Shown in pieces: positions 8,733 through 19,080 of a DNA stretch of 64,000 nucleotides. A model generated the notes under the pieces. The model saw only the letters and a program-made list of their open reading frames with translations. It did not search any database and was not told the origin of the DNA. Made by a program: the position numbers and the translations under genes. Each line of letters opens with the position of its first letter. The stretch's first letter is position 1. Origin of the DNA: Bacillus sp. EB600 (lineage in GTDB: Bacteria; Bacillota; Bacilli; Bacillales; Cytobacillaceae); contig NZ_JAEVLT010000009.1 in NCBI RefSeq assembly GCF_024494385.1, positions 124,001-188,000 of the forward strand, given 5' to 3'.

Positions 8733-9842
8733 ATGAATGTTTTGATAACTGAATCGGGAACCAGGTTTGCAAAGGGTTATCGTTTCGAGTTGTATAAAAG
8801 TATACGTGAAATGGGACATACTGTGTGTTTTTTAGATCAAAGCATCAATGAGGAATATACTGATGAAGACGGTGATATGCACATTCCTCTTAAAAATTTT
8901 ACACTGAGGAGTAACAAGAATCCAGTTAGAGAAATAGAATTTATTAATTCACTAAAAAAAATATTTAAAAAAAGTGAAATTGATTACATTCTCATATATG
9001 GAATAAAAATTATTCCATCTATGTCTCTTGCAGCTAAATTGGCAGGAGTAAAAAGATGTGTGTGTGTTATTAATGGGGCAGGAACATTATTTATGAGTAA
9101 CGATTTTAAGATTAAATTGTTACGTTTTATTGCATTCCCTATGTTGAAGGTCGCGTTTAGCTGCTCTGATGCGGTTCTTTTTCAAAACCAAGATGATTAT
9201 GAAATAATGATTAAGTTAAATTTAGTAACTAAAATGAAGGCCCGTAGAACAAATGGATCTGGCGTAAATTTAGAAAATTACTCTGTGGCGTCCTTGAATC
9301 CGGACAACAATTTTTTGCTCATAACAAGACTTACTGAGGCAAAAGGCATACATGAATTTATTGCTGCAGCAAGTATGGTAAAAGAAAAGTATCCATCTTC
9401 AAGTTTTCACTTAGTAGGTCCTAAGGATGATTTAGATGGAAGTATTGATTGGGATAAGGTTAACTCAGCAATTTCTCAAAAAATAATTACTTATCATGGA
9501 GCAACGAATGATGTTACTTCTTTTATTCGGCAAAGTAGGGTATTTGTTTTTCCATCTTTTTATCGAGAGGGAGTACCTAGAGCTGTTTTGGAAGCAATGT
9601 CAATGGGCAGACCTATTGTTACTACAAATTCACCGGGTTGTCGAGAAACTGTTAAGGATGGAGTTAATGGATTTTTAGTAGAACCAAGAAATTCCAAAAA
9701 TTTGGCAGAAAAAATATGTTGGATGATTGAAAATCCTGAGGCTGTTGACAAAATGGGGGTCGAATCAAGAAAGTTAGCAGAAAAGAAATTTGATATAAAC
9801 AAGGTTAATCAAAAAGTTTTGTTTGCTGTTTTTGGACAATAA
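8733..9842 (+). CDS. Glycosyltransferase family 4
   Basis: GT-B retaining transferase acting on the lipid-linked repeat unit at the inner membrane face. The C-terminal domain has LLITRLTEAKGIHEFI and the EGVPRAVLE (E-x7-E) donor-sugar motif followed by AMSMGRPIVTT. The true start is ATG 8733 after AAGGAG, 4 bp past the ATP-grasp stop (369 aa), not the longer upstream frame. Specificity is unknown. Confidence 0.88.
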   Translation: MNVLITESGTRFAKGYRFELYKSIREMGHTVCFLDQSINEEYTDEDGDMHIPLKNFTLRSNKNPVREIEFINSLKKIFKKSEIDYILIYGIKIIPSMSLAAKLAGVKRCVCVINGAGTLFMSNDFKIKLLRFIAFPMLKVAFSCSDAVLFQNQDDYEIMIKLNLVTKMKARRTNGSGVNLENYSVASLNPDNNFLLITRLTEAKGIHEFIAAASMVKEKYPSSSFHLVGPKDDLDGSIDWDKVNSAISQKIITYHGATNDVTSFIRQSRVFVFPSFYREGVPRAVLEAMSMGRPIVTTNSPGCRETVKDGVNGFLVEPRNSKNLAEKICWMIENPEAVDKMGVESRKLAEKKFDINKVNQKVLFAVFGQ

Positions 9843-9877
9843 CTATTTTTGATATAAATTGAGGAAGATGGGATTTT

Positions 9878-10987
9878 ATGAAGAGAATATCAGTATATGT
9901 CAGAAATAAAGAGCTTACACCCTCAAGTTATTATCGAATAGTTCAATATACAAAGGGGCTTGAGGGTAACGTTATTATTCGAGAAATTGCGCCAAAATTA
10001 ATTTACAAGTTAAAGCGCAATTCTTCAAATAGAAATACTGTTCTAAGGTTTATAGTTGACTTTTTGTATTATGCAGTAATGCTTTTTCGAGTATCATTCT
10101 ATTTAATTGTTGACAACTTAATATTACCCGATTGTGTAATTCTTTCTAAGACTTTTTGTCCAAAATATAGTCCACTGTTTTTATTGGGGTTGATCAAGAA
10201 CCTTATTAAGCGATCAAAACTCTATTGGGATTTTGATGATTATATTTTTATAAGTGGTGAAATATCTAAAAGTCAAAAGAAAATACTTGAGGTATATAGC
10301 AAGAATATTATAGTAACTAATGACTTTCTGAAGGCGAAGATTAACCCTATTTTTCAGGATAAAGTACACCTTATGCCAACTACTGATGGGGACTTACAAG
10401 GATTTGATCCAATTCAGCTCATGAAAGAAAGAACTAATACGTTTCAAAATGAAGTCAGGTTAGTGTGGGTAGCTACAAGTGGAAATATTAGACACATACT
10501 ACGAGTCATAGATTCCCTAGATACCGCAGGTGAGGAATTATTCCAAAAATTTCACAAACAATTAATACTAACAGTTATTTGTGATAAGCCAATAGACTGC
10601 AAAACCAGAAACCTAGTAATTAGAAATATCCCGTGGACGAGAGATATTGCTAAAGAAGAAATATATTGTTCGCACATTGGAATAATGCCGTTAATTGAGG
10701 ATGAATATACAAGAGGAAAAGGTGGATTTAAGCTTGTACAATATATTTCTACCGGCCTACCTGTTTTGGCATCCGACGTTGGATATAATAAAGAAGTCGT
10801 CGGTGAAAAGTGCGGTATTTTGGTTGAGGACACCGAAGACACAAAACCATGGATAGATGCAGTTTTGAAGTTATCTATAGACACTTTTACATGGTGCGAA
10901 TTTAGTGAATCTGCTTACTCCCAATGGTCTGAAAGGTTTTCTTTTTCTAAAAATATGGCGAAATGGAATCAACTCATCCAGAGTTAG
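9878..10987 (+). CDS. Putative GT-B glycosyltransferase
   Basis: The 369-aa protein resembles divergent GT4/Glyco_trans_1 enzymes: YWDFDDYIF in the N-terminal half, then VRLVWVATSG, IGIMPLIEDEYTRGKGGFKL, and STGLPVLASDVGYNKEVV, the usual C-terminal donor-binding turn. The canonical E-x7-E is replaced by E-D-E-Y-T-R-G-K-G-G-F-K, seen in related polysaccharide transferases. Operon position supports EPS assembly; donor and acceptor unknown. Confidence 0.78.
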   Translation: MKRISVYVRNKELTPSSYYRIVQYTKGLEGNVIIREIAPKLIYKLKRNSSNRNTVLRFIVDFLYYAVMLFRVSFYLIVDNLILPDCVILSKTFCPKYSPLFLLGLIKNLIKRSKLYWDFDDYIFISGEISKSQKKILEVYSKNIIVTNDFLKAKINPIFQDKVHLMPTTDGDLQGFDPIQLMKERTNTFQNEVRLVWVATSGNIRHILRVIDSLDTAGEELFQKFHKQLILTVICDKPIDCKTRNLVIRNIPWTRDIAKEEIYCSHIGIMPLIEDEYTRGKGGFKLVQYISTGLPVLASDVGYNKEVVGEKCGILVEDTEDTKPWIDAVLKLSIDTFTWCEFSESAYSQWSERFSFSKNMAKWNQLIQS

Positions 10988-11054
10988 TTAATCAAGGGAT
11001 TTATAATTAGCGAAATCCTTAGAGAATTAAAAGGATATGAATTGAGGGAAAGAA

Positions 11055-12059
11055 ATGAAAGTATCAGTGGTGATGACGACTTATAATGGAGAAAAATATA
11101 TCTATGAACAAATTAAATCAATATATAAGCAGACACAATCCCCAGATGAAGTAATCATTTGTGATGATTGTTCTAGTGATAGTACGGTCACCATTGTTAA
11201 GGAATTTATTGTAAAACACAGTCTAAATAACTGGATGTTGTTTGTTAATAAAGAAAATAAGGGCTGGCAGAAAAATTTTATTGAAGCAATGGGGAAATCA
11301 ACTGGAGATGTAATTTTTCTTTGTGATCAAGACGATATATGGTTGGATGACAAAATTGAACATATGGTAAATGCTATGAAATGCAACGATCAAATTAAGT
11401 GCTTGGCTGGGAATATAATAACAATTGATGATTCTGGACAAGTGTTTAATAACAAACATGGGTACGCTCAAAGTTGTAATACAAATATTATAACAAAGAT
11501 ACCTTTCAATAAAAAGTTTAATACCATTACTATATTAGGCTGTTCGTTGTGTTTGACAAGAGAGATTGCAGAGATTATTAGAGACTTAGATGTGAAAAAT
11601 TTCAGTCATGATGCGCAGACCTGTAGATTAGCAAACCTTCTTGATGGCACTTATTTAATAGACAGACCTGTAATAAAATATCGAATTCATAGCAATAATA
11701 CCAGTGGTGTTAGTGCGAATGTTGGTTTTGGTTCAACAAGTCTTGAAAAAAGAATTAGTACAATAAATGGAAATATTCAATGGCTAAAGGCTTTATTAAA
11801 ATACTATCAATCAAACAAAAGTTTACCAGATTATAAGTTGAGGGTAATTTCAAAAACGAGGGAAATGCAAGAAAAACGGTACGATTTCCTTACTTCAAGA
11901 AGTCTTGCCAAGTATATAGGGCTAATTAAATATAAGAATTATTATTCCGATTTTTCAATGTTAATAGGAGATTTTGCATATTGCTACGGAATTAATAAGA
12001 TGGCGGGAACTTTTCTTTGGGCCTTAAAAACACAGTTAAAAATGGTAAAAGGTAAATAA
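11055..12059 (+). CDS. Glycosyltransferase family 2
   Basis: GT-A inverting transferase. N-terminus MKVSVVMTTYNGEKYIYEQI is the family start, with nucleotide-binding CDDCSSDST and metal-binding LCDQDDIW. It resembles rhamnosyltransferase-type GT2 proteins by its RLANLLDG...YRIHSNN tail, and rhamnose is made by rfbABCD downstream, so a rhamnosyl donor is a reasonable guess only. 334 aa; ATG 11055 follows GAGGGAAAG. Confidence 0.87.
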   Translation: MKVSVVMTTYNGEKYIYEQIKSIYKQTQSPDEVIICDDCSSDSTVTIVKEFIVKHSLNNWMLFVNKENKGWQKNFIEAMGKSTGDVIFLCDQDDIWLDDKIEHMVNAMKCNDQIKCLAGNIITIDDSGQVFNNKHGYAQSCNTNIITKIPFNKKFNTITILGCSLCLTREIAEIIRDLDVKNFSHDAQTCRLANLLDGTYLIDRPVIKYRIHSNNTSGVSANVGFGSTSLEKRISTINGNIQWLKALLKYYQSNKSLPDYKLRVISKTREMQEKRYDFLTSRSLAKYIGLIKYKNYYSDFSMLIGDFAYCYGINKMAGTFLWALKTQLKMVKGK

Positions 12060-12205
12060 CTCTCTCTAAAATGCTAAAACAATAGCCAGGAAAGGATATA
12101 GGATTATAAATATACGGTTTGTAAAGCTATTAGCATATAATTCCGTAATTTTTAGTGAATTTAGTAAATTTATTCTTGTTTGATGCACTAAAAGGGAGGA
12201 ATTCT

Positions 12206-13504
12206 GTGATTTATTTATATATTTTTATTATGTTTGTGATTGCTTTTATATCGTTATATGTTTTTAAGGATGTGCTCTCGCCAGCATTTATCTTTTGTTT
12301 GCCATGGATATTGAGTCTAATGGGTCTAACTATGTCGAACTACCCATACTCAACGGAAAGTTTTGCATATGCATATATAGTGTTAGGGGCGATTGTTTTT
12401 ATTACTGGCTTTGTATTAGCTATGGCTAATGCAAAGTTAAAGAAAAGATACATTGAATCTAAAGAATTTTATTATTTTAAACCATGCATTATTAAATTAT
12501 TAATTATTTTTGAAATTATAATTACTGTATATTTGTATTACGTAAATTATTTATACGTTAGAAGTCATTTTATAGTAAGTATTTATCAAAGTTTAAGACA
12601 CGGTTTAACTACCGAAACACTCGTGATACCTGGATATTTGATGTATGCTCGAAGCATTATCACTATAATATCGGTTTGTGTAGTGATAATATATTTTAAT
12701 ATTCATGAAACACAGAAAAAATTTTTTCAAAAAGTAATGATTGTACAATTAATATTAGCAGCCTTAAACCTCATGACGGTAATGACAAGGAATGGGATAC
12801 TTATAGCAACTCTCCCCTTGTTTATTACATTTCTTGTTTGTAAAAATTTTGACAATAGGAAGATAATAAAATATGCTATACGGTTTCTAATTGTTTTTTT
12901 AGTGTTTTTTTCGGTAATAGCAATAATGAAAAATGCATATTTGAATCAATATGGAAGTAATTCTGAATTGCTAGTCAATCAGTTTTCATTGTACATGTCG
13001 GGTTCGTTGGTTGCATTAGAAAAGTTTATTGAAAGTTCCAATGACTACTTATACGGACAAAACACTTTTAGATTTTTCTATGGCATAATAAACAGATTGT
13101 TTGGAACAGGACATGTACAGCAATTAGTACAGGATCCTATCAGCATAGACGGCGAGAACGGTACAAATGTATATACTTTTTATCAATATTATATAAAAGA
13201 CTTTGGAATGATATATGCACTTATAGTTCAGTTTTTTGTTGGAATATTGCACGGTGTACTTTATAGAATGATGTTATCTAAAAAACCCATTAACATTTTC
13301 TATTTTTCCATAATGGTTTATCCGTTGGTAATGCAGTTCTTTGAAGATCAGTATATTTCGTTATTGTCTACGTGGATTCAATATTTTCTGGTGGGCTGGG
13401 TGTTTTTTAGAACAAACCTCTTTGTTTTTAGGGGTAAAAATACGGGACAGATATCACGGAAAAATAATTCTATTTATAAAGCGAGGTCAATTAGTTCTAA
13501 GTAA
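12206..13504 (+). CDS. Wzy-like polysaccharide polymerase (multi-pass membrane protein)
   Basis: 432 aa with about ten or more hydrophobic segments and a large loop between residues about 260 and 360, the layout of O-antigen/EPS polymerases. These proteins share little sequence, so the call rests on topology and on its position before the flippase gene. GTG 12206 sits 6 nt after GGGAGG and is preferred over an upstream in-frame ATG at 12155 that has no ribosome site. Confidence 0.75.
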   Translation: MIYLYIFIMFVIAFISLYVFKDVLSPAFIFCLPWILSLMGLTMSNYPYSTESFAYAYIVLGAIVFITGFVLAMANAKLKKRYIESKEFYYFKPCIIKLLIIFEIIITVYLYYVNYLYVRSHFIVSIYQSLRHGLTTETLVIPGYLMYARSIITIISVCVVIIYFNIHETQKKFFQKVMIVQLILAALNLMTVMTRNGILIATLPLFITFLVCKNFDNRKIIKYAIRFLIVFLVFFSVIAIMKNAYLNQYGSNSELLVNQFSLYMSGSLVALEKFIESSNDYLYGQNTFRFFYGIINRLFGTGHVQQLVQDPISIDGENGTNVYTFYQYYIKDFGMIYALIVQFFVGILHGVLYRMMLSKKPINIFYFSIMVYPLVMQFFEDQYISLLSTWIQYFLVGWVFFRTNLFVFRGKNTGQISRKNNSIYKARSISSK

Positions 13505-13517
13505 AATATAACTAGGG

Positions 13518-14960
13518 ATGGATAATAGAACAATGGGAGTTAGGATATTTAAGAATAGAATTATTAAAAATATATTTTATGCTTTTACTGCACAAGGCAT
13601 CTCTCTCTTATTAAGCATTACTATGTCTTTGATTGTTCCAAAAGTTTTGGGTATGGAGGAATTCAGTTACTGGCAGCTATTTGTTTTTTATGTCGGTTAC
13701 GTTGGCTTTTTTCATCTAGGCTTAAATGACGGAATATATCTTAGATTGGGTGGAGATAAGTACGAAAATTTAAATTACTCGTTAGTTGGCACCCAATTTA
13801 AACTTTCAGTAATCTTTCAGTCCATATTTTCGTGCATTGTTATATTAGTAACTAGTAGTCTTGTAGAAAATTCAAATAGGAAATTTATAATTGCGTTTGT
13901 AGCAATCTATTTGGTGTTATCTAATGCTACTTTGTTTATAGGGTATATATTCCAATCTGTGAATCGAACAAAGATATTTTCGTTTTCGGTCATAATTGAT
14001 CGTGCTTTCGTGTTAGTATCCATAATTATTTTTATTGTAATTCGTGTTGACACTTTTGAACCGTTTATTATTGCATACTTATTTAGCAAACTGTGTGGGT
14101 TTATTTATTGCGCTTGTATTGGACGAAAAATTGTAAGAGCTAAATGGTACAGTACAAGGGAAAGTCTTAAAGAAATGTGGATAAACATGTCAGTGGGTGT
14201 CAAGTTGATGTTGGCGAACATTGGAAGTATGTTTATCCTCGGGAGCGGCCGAATGGTCATAGATAAAATATGGGGAATAACGTCTTTTGGCAAGTTCTCA
14301 CTTTCATTATCTTTAACAAACTTCTTTCTAGTATTTATTGCTCAAGTAAGTATGGTGCTTTTTCCAGTATTACGTCAAGTGGATGAAAAGCGTTTAAAAG
14401 GAGTCTATTCTACTACGAGGGCTTTACTAGGTCTGTTTTTACCAGTTGTATTCTTGGCATATATCCCAATGAAATTTCTATTGGGATTGTGGTTACCTCA
14501 ATATCAGGAAAGTTTGCAGTATTTGGCATTACTACTTCCTTTGTGTACTTTTGATGGGAAGATGCAACTACTATGTAATACCTACTTTAAGGTGTTACGG
14601 GAAGAAAAACGACTATTAACTTATAATATTGTAGCTATGGTTTTAAGTATTGTATTAAGTTTAATTGGCGGTTATTTGTTAAATAACATATATATAGTAG
14701 TTATATCAATGGTTGTTTCAATTGCCTTTCGTAGCATAATATCAGAATTATATCTAGCAAAACTTATGGGTCAAGACGTTGTTATAAGTATTATTGAAGA
14801 AGTAATCTTGGTTATGGTTTTCATGGGTTGCTCATGGTATTTAAATTCAACGATGGCATTCATTGTTTTTGTTGCTTTTTACATGATTTATCTATTAATA
14901 AACCAAAAGAAATTAAAACAATGTATATCCTTGTCATTGAAGTTTCGGAAGGTAGTTTAA
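13518..14960 (+). CDS. Wzx-like polysaccharide flippase (MATE/MVF fold)
   Basis: 480 aa with about 12-14 membrane segments spaced like Wzx/PST exporters; the N-terminus NIFYAFTAQGISLLLSITMS and GRMVIDKIWGITSFGKFSLS resemble that family. It would flip the lipid-linked repeat unit to the outside for polymerisation by the preceding gene. The start at 13518 has an AGGG very close upstream; an ATG at 13533 after GGGAG is a possible alternative. Confidence 0.85.
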   Translation: MDNRTMGVRIFKNRIIKNIFYAFTAQGISLLLSITMSLIVPKVLGMEEFSYWQLFVFYVGYVGFFHLGLNDGIYLRLGGDKYENLNYSLVGTQFKLSVIFQSIFSCIVILVTSSLVENSNRKFIIAFVAIYLVLSNATLFIGYIFQSVNRTKIFSFSVIIDRAFVLVSIIIFIVIRVDTFEPFIIAYLFSKLCGFIYCACIGRKIVRAKWYSTRESLKEMWINMSVGVKLMLANIGSMFILGSGRMVIDKIWGITSFGKFSLSLSLTNFFLVFIAQVSMVLFPVLRQVDEKRLKGVYSTTRALLGLFLPVVFLAYIPMKFLLGLWLPQYQESLQYLALLLPLCTFDGKMQLLCNTYFKVLREEKRLLTYNIVAMVLSIVLSLIGGYLLNNIYIVVISMVVSIAFRSIISELYLAKLMGQDVVISIIEEVILVMVFMGCSWYLNSTMAFIVFVAFYMIYLLINQKKLKQCISLSLKFRKVV

Positions 14961-15487
14961 TTAGAAGGGTTGGTATTGTGCCATTACCTTAACCATCGGG
15001 ATTAAATCAATTTTGGTATTACCCATGTCCAATCAGTCTATTTAATCAAGTAGTTATTTGTGGACTTTGCTTCCAATAGTTATCCTTTTTGTAAACGAAC
15101 TAACATTTAGCTTGCTTGTTAGTTTTACGAATGATGCTTAAAAAATTATTTACATTAAAGATACTGTTTCTACGGGGCATATTGTTATATTTTCGCACGT
15201 TCCCCTTCTGTTAATTGTAAGTAACTTCAGTGGGAATTTGGCATTATACATTTGAACCATTCATTTATTTATTAAAGCTTAAGAAAAATGAAAAAGTATA
15301 TCATTTGGGGACAGGATAGATTTAAATATCGATTTTAGTTGAATTTAAGAATCAATTTGTAGCTTTCTGATTTATCCTGAACCGTTCTTGGAGGAAAATT
15401 AGGAGAGAATCAATAAGGATATTCGTAGTAGAAGCAAGTATGTATAACATCCAATTTTAAAATAAAATAGGTAGGAAGGTTTTTTTT
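14961..15487 (+). other. Intergenic region between flippase and rhamnose genes
   Basis: No credible ORF. It contains one hairpin (AACTAACA 15098-15105 with TGTTAGTT 15117-15124) followed by TTTTACG, a weak terminator candidate. The last bases (TAGGTAGGAAGG) are the ribosome site of rfbA. The rest is AT-rich and may contain the promoter of the rhamnose block, but no convincing -35/-10 pair was identified. Confidence 0.5.
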
Positions 15488-16366
15488 ATGAAAGGTATAA
15501 TACTAGCGGGTGGAAGTGGTACACGCTTATACCCACTTACAATGGTAACAAGCAAACAGTTGTTACCTATTTATGATAAACCAATGATTTATTATCCATT
15601 ATCAACTTTAATGCTTGCAGGTATTAAAGATATATTAATTATTTCGACACCTGAAGATACTCCTCGTTTTGAAGCCTTATTGGGTAACGGATCTCATTTT
15701 GGACTTCATCTGGAATATAAAGTACAGCCAAGTCCTGACGGATTAGCTCAGGCCTTTTTAATTGGCGAGGAGTTTATAGGAAGTAATTCTGTAGCTATGA
15801 TTTTAGGGGATAATATTTATTATGGAAGTGGTATGCGAAAAATTCTTCAACGTGCAGCGCAAAAGGAAAGTGGTGCAACAGTGTTTGGATACCATGTAAC
15901 TGATCCTGAACGTTTCGGAGTTGTAGAATTTGATGGTAATGGGAAAGTATTAAGTGTTGAAGAAAAACCTAAAGTGCCTAAATCAAATTATGCTATTACT
16001 GGATTATACTTTTACGATAACAGAATTGTAGATATTGCCAAAAATGTTAAACCGTCAGCTCGTGGGGAGTTAGAGATTACATCAGTAAATGAAGCATATT
16101 TACAAATGGGTGAACTTGAGGTAGAACTTTTGGGGCGTGGTTTTACTTGGTTGGATACCGGAACACACCAGAGTTTAGTGGAAGCTACCAACTTTGTTAA
16201 AACAGTTGAGGAACATCAAGGAATAAAAATTGCTGCTCCCGAAGAAATTGCTTTTATTAATGGATGGATTGGAAAAAAAGAATTAATAGAGTCAGGGGAA
16301 AAATGCTCAAAAACGGGTTATGGTCAATACTTATTAAAGGTTGCTAGTGGTGCAATTAAATACTAA
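15488..16366 (+). CDS. rfbA: Glucose-1-phosphate thymidylyltransferase
   Basis: First enzyme of dTDP-L-rhamnose synthesis: dTTP + glucose-1-P to dTDP-glucose. The signature [18 protein letters not shown] is at the N-terminus, with LGDNIYYG (metal/phosphate), [21 protein letters not shown] and [13 protein letters not shown]. 292 aa is normal. ATG 15488 follows AGGAAGG. It heads the rfbA-rfbC-rfbD-rfbB run. Confidence 0.96.
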   Translation: MKGIILAGGSGTRLYPLTMVTSKQLLPIYDKPMIYYPLSTLMLAGIKDILIISTPEDTPRFEALLGNGSHFGLHLEYKVQPSPDGLAQAFLIGEEFIGSNSVAMILGDNIYYGSGMRKILQRAAQKESGATVFGYHVTDPERFGVVEFDGNGKVLSVEEKPKVPKSNYAITGLYFYDNRIVDIAKNVKPSARGELEITSVNEAYLQMGELEVELLGRGFTWLDTGTHQSLVEATNFVKTVEEHQGIKIAAPEEIAFINGWIGKKELIESGEKCSKTGYGQYLLKVASGAIKY

Positions 16367-16383
16367 TTTAGAGGTGTAAGAAC

Positions 16384-16944
16384 TTGAAAATTACAAATAC
16401 GAACTTACCTGGAGTAAAGATTGTAGAACCAATAATTTTCGGTGACCATCGTGGCTGGTTTACGGAAACATATAATGAAGTTGTTTTTCAAGAGGCAGGA
16501 ATTCATCTGAATTTTGTTCAAGATAATCAGTCGTTTTCTGCAGCTAAGGGGACATTAAGAGGGTTACACTATCAATTAAACCCTAAAGCACAAACAAAAC
16601 TCGTAAGATGTACTAGAGGGGCTATTTTTGATGTTGCTATTGATATTCGTAAGGGCAGCCTTACATTCGCTAAATGGTTCGGTATTAAGTTAACAGCCGA
16701 GAATAAGAAACAACTTTTAATACCCAAAGGGTTTGCTCATGGCTTTATGACTCTAACGGATGATGTTGAAGTTCAATATAAAGTGGATGCTTTATATGCA
16801 CCGGAATGTGATCGTGGCATCCTCTGGAACGATCCAACAATAGGAATTGATTGGCCAATTGATATTATTCCTGTGTTATCAGCAAAAGATGAAAAAGCAC
16901 CTACGTTAGAAGAAGCAGAAATTAATTTTGTCTATGGAGAGTAA
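16384..16944 (+). CDS. rfbC: dTDP-4-dehydrorhamnose 3,5-epimerase
   Basis: Cupin-fold RmlC that epimerises C3 and C5 of dTDP-4-keto-6-deoxyglucose. Visible: FGDHRGWFTETYN, LRGLHYQLNP with the catalytic His, LVRCTRGAIFDVAIDIR, and PKGFAHGFMTL. 186 aa matches the family. TTG start 16384 after GAGGTG; 17 bp after rfbA. Confidence 0.95.
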   Translation: MKITNTNLPGVKIVEPIIFGDHRGWFTETYNEVVFQEAGIHLNFVQDNQSFSAAKGTLRGLHYQLNPKAQTKLVRCTRGAIFDVAIDIRKGSLTFAKWFGIKLTAENKKQLLIPKGFAHGFMTLTDDVEVQYKVDALYAPECDRGILWNDPTIGIDWPIDIIPVLSAKDEKAPTLEEAEINFVYGE

Positions 16945-16948
16945 ACCA

Positions 16949-17806
16949 ATGAAAATCTTAGTAACAGGATATACAGGACAGCTTGGATTTGATGTGGTAC
17001 ATGAAGGACTAAACCGAGGTTTCGATATGGTTGGTGTGAGCTCGAGAGATTTTAACATAACTGATGAAGGTTCGGTTCATCGGTTTGTAAAAGAAATCAA
17101 GCCCGATGCTATAATTCATTGTGCAGCCTATACAGCTGTTGATAAGGCAGAAGACGATAAAGAAAACTGCTGGAATGTGAATGTTGAAGGCACAAAGCAT
17201 TTAGCAAGTGCAGCTAAAGAAATAAATGCAAAGTTTATGTATATAAGCACAGATTATATTTTTAATGGAGAAGGGGAAACCCCTTTTATAGAAACTGATG
17301 AACCAAGCCCAGTTGGTTATTATGGACTGACCAAATATGAAGGAGAAAAGGTAGTTCAAAATCTTCTAAATGATTTGTTCATTGTAAGGATATCCTGGGT
17401 TTTTGGCATAAACGGCCAAAACTTTGTAAAAACAATGCTTCGTTTAGCAGAAAATCATGATGAGTTAAATGTGGTTGGGGATCAAGTGGGGTCTCCTACA
17501 AATACTTATGATTTATCTCGATTATTAATTGATATGATTCAAACTAATAAATATGGAATTTATCACGCAACGAACGAGGAATTTTGTAGCTGGGCTGAAT
17601 TCGCAAGTGAAATTTTTCGTTTTGCTGGTAAGCAAGTAAGGGTGAATTCTATATCAACTAATGAATATCTAACAAGGGCAGTACGTCCAAAAAACTCTCG
17701 AATGTCAAAGCAGAAGTTAATTGACAATGGATTCGAATTATTACCTAGCTGGCAGGACTCATTAAATCGGTATATAAAGCATTTACTACATGAGGTGAAA
17801 TTATGA
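16949..17806 (+). CDS. rfbD: dTDP-4-dehydrorhamnose reductase
   Basis: NADPH-dependent SDR that gives dTDP-L-rhamnose. N-terminal MKILVTGYTGQLG (cofactor), AAYTAVDKAEDD, STDYIFNG and the YYGLTKYEGE catalytic Tyr-Lys pair are present. An in-frame TTG at 16928 lies inside rfbC; ATG 16949 is 7 nt after GGAGAG and gives the normal start (285 aa). Its stop overlaps the rfbB start by ATGA, indicating coupled translation. Confidence 0.95.
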   Translation: MKILVTGYTGQLGFDVVHEGLNRGFDMVGVSSRDFNITDEGSVHRFVKEIKPDAIIHCAAYTAVDKAEDDKENCWNVNVEGTKHLASAAKEINAKFMYISTDYIFNGEGETPFIETDEPSPVGYYGLTKYEGEKVVQNLLNDLFIVRISWVFGINGQNFVKTMLRLAENHDELNVVGDQVGSPTNTYDLSRLLIDMIQTNKYGIYHATNEEFCSWAEFASEIFRFAGKQVRVNSISTNEYLTRAVRPKNSRMSKQKLIDNGFELLPSWQDSLNRYIKHLLHEVKL

Positions 17807-18825
17807 CGAAAAAAAAGGTACTTGTAACAGGCGGAGCGGGGTTCATTGGTGGTAACTTTGTTCAGTATATGGTAAATAAATACCCCCAGTATGACATTTT
17901 TAATTTAGATTTATTAACTTATGCCGGGGATTTAACCAAGCACCGAGAAATAGAAAACAATGAAAACTATTTTTTTATTAAGGCAGATATTGCAGAGCGT
18001 GGTAAGATTCTTTCAGTTTTTGAAAAAGAAAAGTTTGATTATGTAGTTCACTTTGCAGCTGAAAGCCATGTAGACCGATCTATTACAGATCCCGGCATCT
18101 TTGTTAAGACAAACGTAATGGGGACACAAGTCTTACTAGATGCAGCTAAACAAATAAATGTTAAGAAATTTGTTCATGTTTCAACAGATGAAGTATATGG
18201 TGAATTGGATTTTGGTCCAAAGACATTCTTTACTGAAGAAACTCCTTTACAACCCAATAGTCCATATAGTGCAAGTAAGGCGTCATCTGATTTAATGGTT
18301 CGTGCCTATCACGAAACATTTGGACTTCCGATTAATATTACTCGTTGTTCCAATAACTATGGTCCTTTCCATTTTCCAGAGAAGTTAATACCATTAACAA
18401 TTTCGCGTGTACTAAATGATGAAAAGGTGCCCGTATATGGAGATGGTAAGAACATTAGGGATTGGCTTCATGTACGTGATCACTGTGCGGCAATTGATTT
18501 GGTCTTACACGAAGGAGTAAATGGAGAAGTATATAATGTAGGCGGGCATAATGAACGAACTAATTTAGAAGTCGTTAAAACAATTATTAATACATTAGGA
18601 AAGTCTGAAGACTTAATTGAATTTGTAACAGATCGTTTAGGACATGATAAACGCTATGCAATAGACCCCACTAAATTAGAGAAATTAGGCTGGGAACCAA
18701 CTTATACATTCGAAACTGGAATTGCTCAAACTATTGAATGGTATCTTAACAACAAATGGTGGTGGGAGCAAATCATCAGTGGGGAATACCAAAATTACTT
18801 TAAAAAACAATATTCGTTAAATTAA
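17803..18825 (+). CDS. rfbB: dTDP-glucose 4,6-dehydratase
   Basis: Second step of dTDP-rhamnose synthesis. KVLVTGGAGFIGGNFV binds NAD; STDEVYGEL supplies the Thr-Asp-Glu catalytic set and YSASKASSD the Tyr-Lys pair. 340 aa is typical. The gene overlaps rfbD by four bases. Confidence 0.96.
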   Translation: MTKKKVLVTGGAGFIGGNFVQYMVNKYPQYDIFNLDLLTYAGDLTKHREIENNENYFFIKADIAERGKILSVFEKEKFDYVVHFAAESHVDRSITDPGIFVKTNVMGTQVLLDAAKQINVKKFVHVSTDEVYGELDFGPKTFFTEETPLQPNSPYSASKASSDLMVRAYHETFGLPINITRCSNNYGPFHFPEKLIPLTISRVLNDEKVPVYGDGKNIRDWLHVRDHCAAIDLVLHEGVNGEVYNVGGHNERTNLEVVKTIINTLGKSEDLIEFVTDRLGHDKRYAIDPTKLEKLGWEPTYTFETGIAQTIEWYLNNKWWWEQIISGEYQNYFKKQYSLN

Positions 18826-18912
18826 TGTGATGTATTATTCCAATTTTGTTAAAGATTGATAAGCCTATAATCTTCGAGAAAATGTTAATAAAGATGAAAT
18901 TAAATATTTGAA

Positions 18913-18940
18913 GGTGTTGAGCTATAGACACTCTTTTTTT
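18913..18940 (+). terminator. Possible weak terminator after rfbB
   Basis: GGTGT and ACACT form a short 5-bp stem followed by CTTTTTTTT. Weak stem but strong U-tract; it may separate the rhamnose genes from ugd or be read through. Confidence 0.4.
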
Positions 18941-19080
18941 TAAAGATTAGTCAGTCTTTAGTCTACGCCGTGATTATTTGCTAGTAACATAGAAGATTAA
19001 ATGCAGTAATCCTGATAAAATAGACAATTTTCAATGGTGAATGACATAAGTAAAGAAAAAAAAGAAAAGGAAGTTATTGT